The notes under the pieces: model-generated
Seen by the model: the letters and a program-made list of their open reading frames with translations, nothing else
What the model was told of the DNA's origin: nothing
The model's database searches: none
From: Actinobacillus seminis
GTDB taxonomy: Bacteria > Pseudomonadota > Gammaproteobacteria > Enterobacterales > Pasteurellaceae
DNA: 56,445 bases
Reading direction: 5' to 3'
Assembly: GCF_002263215.1 (NCBI RefSeq)
Contig: NZ_NLFK01000014.1
Location: forward strand, 1-56,445
Shown: positions 51,368 to 56,445 of the stretch, one piece after another
Layout of the letters: every line of letters begins with the position of its first letter
Numbering within the stretch: the stretch's first letter is position 1
Made by a program: the position numbers and the translations under genes

Positions 51368-53491
51368 TTGTTTCTATTTGAAAGTTTAAATCGAATTATT
51401 GAAGGCTATTTGCCGGCGGATAAAATTGAGCTGGTCAAGCGCGCGTTTGTGATCGCGCGAGATGCGCACGAGGGGCAAACGCGTTCCAGTGGCGAGCCGT
51501 ATATTACGCACCCGGTGGCGGTGGCGTCGATTATTGCTGATATGCGTTTGGATCATGAGGCGGTGATGGCGGCGTTGCTGCACGATGTGATTGAAGATAC
51601 GCCTTATACGGAAGGTCAATTGAAAACGGAATTCGGTGAAAGCGTGGCGGAAATTGTGGAAGGGGTGTCTAAACTTGATAAATTAAAATTCAGAACTCGC
51701 AAAGAAGCGGAAGTGGAAAATTTCCGCAAAATGATTTTAGCCATGACGAAAGATATTCGAGTGGTATTGATGAAACTTGCCGACCGTACGCACAATATGC
51801 GTACGTTAGGCGCGCTGCGTCCGGATAAACGTCGGCGTATTGCCAAAGAAACCCTCGAAATTTATGCGCCGCTAGCACATCGTCTTGGCATTGAACATAT
51901 CAAAAATGAGCTTGAAGACTTAGGCTTTGAGGCAATGCATCCGCAACGTTATGCGGTATTGCAAAAAGTGATTCAACTGGCGCGCGGTAATCGTAAAGAT
52001 ATGATTCAACGCATTGCGGATGAAATTAAAGGACGCTTGGATGATGTAGGAATTAAAGCCCGCGTGTTCGGGCGCGAAAAGCATTTATATGCCATTTATC
52101 AGAAAATGCGCTTAAAAGATCAGCAATTTCATTCTATTATGGATATTTACGCATTCCGTGTGGTGGTGGATTCGGTGGATACTTGCTATCGTGTGTTGGG
52201 GCAAATGCACAGTTTATATAAACCGCGTCTGGGGCGAGTAAAAGATTATATTGCGGTGCCGAAAGCCAATGGTTATCAGTCGTTGCATACGTCTATGATC
52301 GGACCGCACGGTGTGCCGGTAGAGGTGCAAATCCGGACTGAAGAGATGGATCAGATGGCGGAAATGGGGGTTGCGGCGCATTGGGCATATAAGCAAGGCG
52401 GGCGCAATGACAGTACCACCGCGCAAATTCGCGCGCAACGTTGGTTGCAAAGTTTAATTGAATTGCAACAAAGCGCGGGTAATTCTTTTGAATTTATTGA
52501 AAGTGTAAAATCGGAATTTTTTCCGAAAGAAATTTATGTGTTTACGCCGAAAGGGCGTATTGTTGAGTTGCCGGTAGGCGCTACGCCGGTGGATTTTGCT
52601 TATGCGGTACATACTGATATTGGGCATTCTTGCGTGGCGGCGAATGTTGATCGCAAACCTTATCCTCTGTCGCAAGCCTTACAATCCGGACAAACCATTG
52701 ATATTATCACCTCAAATAATGCATGCCCGAATGTGGGATGGTTGAATTTTGTGGTGACTGCCAAAGCGCGTACCAATATTCGTCATGCCTTAAAAAATCT
52801 TCGTTCCGATACCGCGCTAATCTTAGGTAAACGCCAACTAAGTAATGCGTTACAACCGAAAAAATTGGAAGATGTGGAGCCGCATCGTATTGAACACGTA
52901 CTCACAGAACTGAAACTGGATAGTTTTGATGATTTGTTAACTGAAATCGGATTAGGTAATCAAATGAGTGCGGTGATTGCTTATCGTTTGTTGGGCGAGC
53001 CGATTGAGATTGATACTGATGGTGATATAGGTAATAACAAGTACGTTCTGGAGGTAAAAAGTGCGAAAGGATTATTGACCACATTCGCTCATTGTTGTCA
53101 TCCAATTCCAGGCGATCCTATCGTCGCTTATGCCAGCCCGGGGAAAGGGTTGGTTATTCACCACGAATGTTGTGCAAATTTAAAAAATCGCAAAGACGGT
53201 GCCGAACGTTATACGACAGTGGAATGGGAAAAAAGTGATGTGAAAGCGGATTTTGAAACCGAATTGCGTATTGAAATGCTCAATCAGCAAGGCGCATTAC
53301 CAAATTTAACCTCTGCGATCTCCTCGTTAGGAAGCAATATTCATAGTATTTGGACAGAAGAACAAGATGGGCGTTTGTATCAAATTGTCGTCTTATTGAC
53401 CGCGACAGATACCCAACATTTAGCCAATATTATGCGTAAAATCAAAACTCTTCCGGGATTAGTGAGCATCGTTCGCAATACGAATAGCTAA
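51368..53491 (+). CDS. spoT: Bifunctional (p)ppGpp synthetase/hydrolase SpoT
   Basis: 707 residues from TTG at 51368. SpoT makes and destroys ppGpp in response to stress. Seen: the hydrolase domain with T-H-P-V-A-V and L-L-H-D-V-I-E-D-T near residues 45-85, the synthetase domain with Y-Q-S-L-H-T near residue 310, TGS (Y-V-F-T-P-K-G-R near residue 390) and a C-terminal ACT domain. No ATG lies near the homologous start F-L-F-E-S-L-N. TTG 51368 has AGGTG about 5 nt upstream and gives that start; another in-frame TTG at 51323 would add 15 residues without homology. Confidence 0.93.
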   Translation: MFLFESLNRIIEGYLPADKIELVKRAFVIARDAHEGQTRSSGEPYITHPVAVASIIADMRLDHEAVMAALLHDVIEDTPYTEGQLKTEFGESVAEIVEGVSKLDKLKFRTRKEAEVENFRKMILAMTKDIRVVLMKLADRTHNMRTLGALRPDKRRRIAKETLEIYAPLAHRLGIEHIKNELEDLGFEAMHPQRYAVLQKVIQLARGNRKDMIQRIADEIKGRLDDVGIKARVFGREKHLYAIYQKMRLKDQQFHSIMDIYAFRVVVDSVDTCYRVLGQMHSLYKPRLGRVKDYIAVPKANGYQSLHTSMIGPHGVPVEVQIRTEEMDQMAEMGVAAHWAYKQGGRNDSTTAQIRAQRWLQSLIELQQSAGNSFEFIESVKSEFFPKEIYVFTPKGRIVELPVGATPVDFAYAVHTDIGHSCVAANVDRKPYPLSQALQSGQTIDIITSNNACPNVGWLNFVVTAKARTNIRHALKNLRSDTALILGKRQLSNALQPKKLEDVEPHRIEHVLTELKLDSFDDLLTEIGLGNQMSAVIAYRLLGEPIEIDTDGDIGNNKYVLEVKSAKGLLTTFAHCCHPIPGDPIVAYASPGKGLVIHHECCANLKNRKDGAERYTTVEWEKSDVKADFETELRIEMLNQQGALPNLTSAISSLGSNIHSIWTEEQDGRLYQIVVLLTATDTQHLANIMRKIKTLPGLVSIVRNTNS

Positions 53492-55573
53492 ATGAACAGC
53501 GGGTTATTTGACGCCATTCCGTTAACCACTTTATCCGGCGTGGGCGCGGCGATTGCAGAAAAATTAGGGCGTTTGGGGATTTTTAATCTACAAGATTTAT
53601 TATTTCATTTCCCCATGCGTTATGAAGATCGCACTCGAATTACACCCATTGCCGATTTGCGCCCCGAACAATATGCCACCATTGAGGGTTTTGTCCAAAC
53701 TTGTGATGTTCAATTCGGTAAACGACCGATTTTAACCGTCAGTTTGTCTGATGGCAGTTCTAAAATTACCCTGCGCTTTTTCAATTTTAATGCGGCAATG
53801 CGCAATAGTTTCCAAGTGGGCGCCAGAGTGAAAGCCTTTGGCGAGATAAAGCGCGGTCGATTTATGGCGGAAATTCACCATCCGGAATATCAAATTGTGC
53901 GTGATGATGCGCCTTTACAATTGGAAGAAACGCTCACGCCGATTTATCCGACTACAGAGGGGTTAAAACAAGCCTCGTTACGCAAATTAACTGATCAAGC
54001 TCTTGCCTTGCTGGATAAAATGGCGTTGCCGGAAATTTTGCCGGCGGCGTATAACCCCCATCAATTTAGTTTCAAACAAGCCATTCAATTATTGCACCGC
54101 CCACCGCCAGATTTAGCATTAGAATTGCTGGAACAAGGTAAACATCCGGCACAACAGCGGTTGATTTTCGAAGAATTATTGGCGCACAATCTTGCGATGC
54201 AAAAAGTGCGGTTGGGAACGCAGCAGTTTTCAGCGATTCCGTTGAGCGATAAAAGTGATTTAATTGAACGATTTTTACAGCAACTGCCTTACCAACCGAC
54301 ATCGGCTCAGCAACGCGTGAGCCAAGAAATTGCCGTCGATTTAGCACAGGATTATCCAATGATGCGCTTAGTACAAGGCGACGTTGGTTCGGGAAAAACG
54401 TTGGTGGCGGCGTTGGCTTCATTGAAAGCGATTGATAATGGTAAACAGGTCGCATTGATGGCGCCAACGGAAATTTTAGCCGAGCAACACGCCGCCAACT
54501 TTCGCCACTGGTTTGCACCATTGGAAATTAATGTTGGTTGGATTGCTGGAAAAGTGAAGGGCAAAGCGAGACAAGCTGAATTGGAGAAAATTCGAACCGG
54601 TCAGGTGCAGATGATCGTCGGCACGCACGCTTTGTTTCAAGACGAGGTAGAATTTGCAGATTTGGCGTTAGTCATTGTGGATGAGCAGCATCGCTTTGGC
54701 GTGCATCAACGGTTAAGGTTGCGTGAAAAAGGCAATAAAGGCGGTTATTATCCGCACCAATTGATCATGACTGCAACCCCGATTCCTCGCACCTTGGCAA
54801 TGACGGTGTATGCTGATCTGGATACGTCGATTATTGATGAGCTACCGCCGGGGCGTACGCCAATTCAAACAATTGTGATTTCCGAAGACCGTCGCCATGA
54901 AATTGTTGCGCGTGTGCAACACGCTTGTGTACATGAACATCGCCAAGCTTATTGGGTGTGTACTTTGATTGATGAAAGCGAAGTGTTGGAAGCGCAAGCG
55001 GCGGAAGCCACCGCGGAAAATCTACGTAAAACCTTACCGCACTTGCGTATTGGGTTGGTGCATGGGCGCATGAAACCCGCGGAAAAACAAGGTATTATGG
55101 ATCAATTTAAGCAAGCGGAATTGGATTTATTGGTGGCGACGACGGTCATTGAAGTGGGCGTGGATGTGCCGAATGCGAGTTTGATGATCATTGAAAATGC
55201 GGAACGTCTTGGGTTAGCGCAATTGCATCAATTGCGTGGGCGCGTCGGGCGAGGAAGTACAGCATCATTTTGTGTGTTAATGTATAAATCTCCGCTGGGA
55301 AAGGTTTCACGACAGCGGCTGCAAGTGATGCGAGAAAGTCAGGACGGTTTTTTGATCTCGGAAAAAGATTTAGAAATTCGTGGACCGGGCGAAGTATTAG
55401 GAACCAAACAAACCGGTATTGCTGAATTTAAAGTCGCCAATTTAATGCGTGATCGTAAAATGATCCCGACAGTACAATATTATGCGAAACAATTGATCGA
55501 AAAACATCCAGAAATTGCAGATTCCTTGATTTCCCGTTGGTTAAATCATCGGGAAATTTATTCAAATGCTTGA
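53492..55573 (+). CDS. recG: ATP-dependent DNA helicase RecG
   Basis: 693 residues. RecG reverses stalled forks and processes branched DNA. Seen: an N-terminal wedge/OB domain (R-Y-E-D-R-T near residue 42), Walker A G-D-V-G-S-G-K-T near residue 293, D-E-Q-H near residue 394, M-T-A-T-P-I-P-R-T-L, and motif VI Q-L-R-G-R-V-G-R-G. The ATG follows the spoT TAA with no spacing (TAAATG), so the two are coupled. Confidence 0.97.
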   Translation: MNSGLFDAIPLTTLSGVGAAIAEKLGRLGIFNLQDLLFHFPMRYEDRTRITPIADLRPEQYATIEGFVQTCDVQFGKRPILTVSLSDGSSKITLRFFNFNAAMRNSFQVGARVKAFGEIKRGRFMAEIHHPEYQIVRDDAPLQLEETLTPIYPTTEGLKQASLRKLTDQALALLDKMALPEILPAAYNPHQFSFKQAIQLLHRPPPDLALELLEQGKHPAQQRLIFEELLAHNLAMQKVRLGTQQFSAIPLSDKSDLIERFLQQLPYQPTSAQQRVSQEIAVDLAQDYPMMRLVQGDVGSGKTLVAALASLKAIDNGKQVALMAPTEILAEQHAANFRHWFAPLEINVGWIAGKVKGKARQAELEKIRTGQVQMIVGTHALFQDEVEFADLALVIVDEQHRFGVHQRLRLREKGNKGGYYPHQLIMTATPIPRTLAMTVYADLDTSIIDELPPGRTPIQTIVISEDRRHEIVARVQHACVHEHRQAYWVCTLIDESEVLEAQAAEATAENLRKTLPHLRIGLVHGRMKPAEKQGIMDQFKQAELDLLVATTVIEVGVDVPNASLMIIENAERLGLAQLHQLRGRVGRGSTASFCVLMYKSPLGKVSRQRLQVMRESQDGFLISEKDLEIRGPGEVLGTKQTGIAEFKVANLMRDRKMIPTVQYYAKQLIEKHPEIADSLISRWLNHREIYSNA

Positions 55574-55625
55574 TAAAATGTGCTTAAAGCGCGGTCATAT
55601 TTTTTAATATATTCGGAATGATAAG

Positions 55626-56445
55626 ATGAATGAACAAAAACCGACAATTCTGTTTTTTGATTCCGGAGTTGGCGGATTTAGTGTGTACAAAGAAGTACAG
55701 CAGCGTTTACCCCATTGCCACTATCTTTATTGTTTTGACAATGTTGGTTTTCCTTATTCGGAAAAATCGGAGGAGACGATCATTGCGCGGACGCTGAATA
55801 TTTGCCGTCGCATTGATCAACAATATCCGCTGGATTTGATCGTCATTGCTTGCAATACTGCCAGCACAGTGGTATTACCGATATTACGGCGCCATTTTGC
55901 GATTCCAATTGTGGGAACGGTGCCGGCGATTAAGCCGGCTGCGGAAATTTCGCAAACGAAACATATTGGGCTTTTGGCAACGAAAGGGACGGTAAAACGT
56001 CAATATGTGACGAATTTAATCCGGAATTATGCCGGCCATTGTCATGTGGAGCGACTTGGTACTACAGTGTTGGTCGAAATCGCGGAACAAAAATTACGCG
56101 GTAATTCTGTTGATTTATTAGTGTTGTATCATGAGTTGGCAGCATGGCGGGATATGGCGGATTTGGATACGGTGATTTTAGGTTGTACGCATTTTCCATT
56201 GATTAAAGATGAGATCCAACTTTGTTTGCCACAAGTGAAGTTTTTTATGGATCCGGGGAAGGCGATTGCACTACGGGTGCAAAGTTTATTGCAGAATCTT
56301 AAAGTGCGGTCAAAAATGGAAAAGAAAAATATCATTTTTTGTACGCAAAATAGTACGTATGAAAATACCTTTAAACAAGCGCTGGCATTATGGGGCTTTG
56401 AGCAGATTGATGTGCTGGCGGATTTGATGATAAAAGAGATGAATA
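55626..56445 (+). CDS. murI: Glutamate racemase MurI, 3' end outside window
   Basis: 273 codons are visible and the frame is still open at the window edge; the family has about 265-285 residues, so little is missing. It makes D-glutamate for peptidoglycan. Seen: F-D-S-G-V-G-G-F near residue 11, the first catalytic Cys in A-C-N-T-A-S near residue 79, and the second in G-C-T-H-F-P-L near residue 191. It lies 52 nt after recG. Confidence 0.95.
   Translation, partial: MNEQKPTILFFDSGVGGFSVYKEVQQRLPHCHYLYCFDNVGFPYSEKSEETIIARTLNICRRIDQQYPLDLIVIACNTASTVVLPILRRHFAIPIVGTVPAIKPAAEISQTKHIGLLATKGTVKRQYVTNLIRNYAGHCHVERLGTTVLVEIAEQKLRGNSVDLLVLYHELAAWRDMADLDTVILGCTHFPLIKDEIQLCLPQVKFFMDPGKAIALRVQSLLQNLKVRSKMEKKNIIFCTQNSTYENTFKQALALWGFEQIDVLADLMIKEMN

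Overview
The window looks like a chromosomal segment of a member of the Pasteurellaceae. The 9-base Haemophilus-type DNA uptake signal AAGTGCGGT recurs on both strands, often as inverted pairs that double as terminators. The gene content also fits: a Hsf/Hia/YadA-type trimeric autotransporter, a Haemophilus protein E homologue, OmpP1/FadL, a short single-PPIase SurA and an IRAGP-type SecM. The genus cannot be fixed from the sequence alone.

Layout. 1-8793 is the 3' 8.8 kb of a giant trimeric autotransporter adhesin, followed by a terminator, a remnant of the competence gene comF and a YczE-like membrane protein gene. 9905-13238 is a nucleoside salvage cluster (nupC, deoB, deoD). 13274-15284 holds a methyltransferase and the tryptophan permease mtr behind a likely TrpR-type operator. 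15582-22764 carries ppa, an M48 lipoprotein peptidase, a DUF721/DciA-like gene, secM-secA, mutT, holA and lptE; leuS follows at 22902-25484 and apaH at 25888-26712.

26728-35065 is a wrecked pentose-type sugar locus between apaH and rsmA. It contains an xylB 3' remnant, a D-lyxose isomerase cut after about 100 residues, a ROK sugar kinase with two frameshifts and no N-terminus, a frameshifted OmpR-type response regulator, an intact periplasmic sugar-binding protein, an ABC permease with a stop and a frameshift, a frameshifted ABC ATPase and a hybrid histidine kinase with an in-frame stop. In E. coli surA, rsmA and apaH lie in one cluster, so this block probably interrupts that neighbourhood. 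It was once a two-component-regulated uptake and catabolism module that could have fed D-lyxose or D-xylulose into the pentose phosphate pathway.

35118-45840 returns to core genes: rsmA, surA, pyrR, purN and purM (with a PurR box), a protein E-like surface adhesin, a TerC/YgdQ protein with mutH, fadL/ompP1 with yfcZ, and ligA carrying one homopolymer frameshift. 45998-48969 is an apparently intact group II intron encoding a reverse transcriptase/maturase with an HNH domain. It sits exactly after the gapA stop codon and separates gapA from a terminator-like hairpin. 48970 to the end holds gapA, gmk, rpoZ, spoT, recG and the start of murI.

The most notable points are the concerted decay of a whole sensor-transporter-catabolism locus, the intron in the gapA 3' untranslated region with a predicted 8-bp EBS1/IBS1 pairing, the modular adhesin with a coiled-coil insertion, the compact SecM arrest peptide, and the frameshift in the normally essential ligA.
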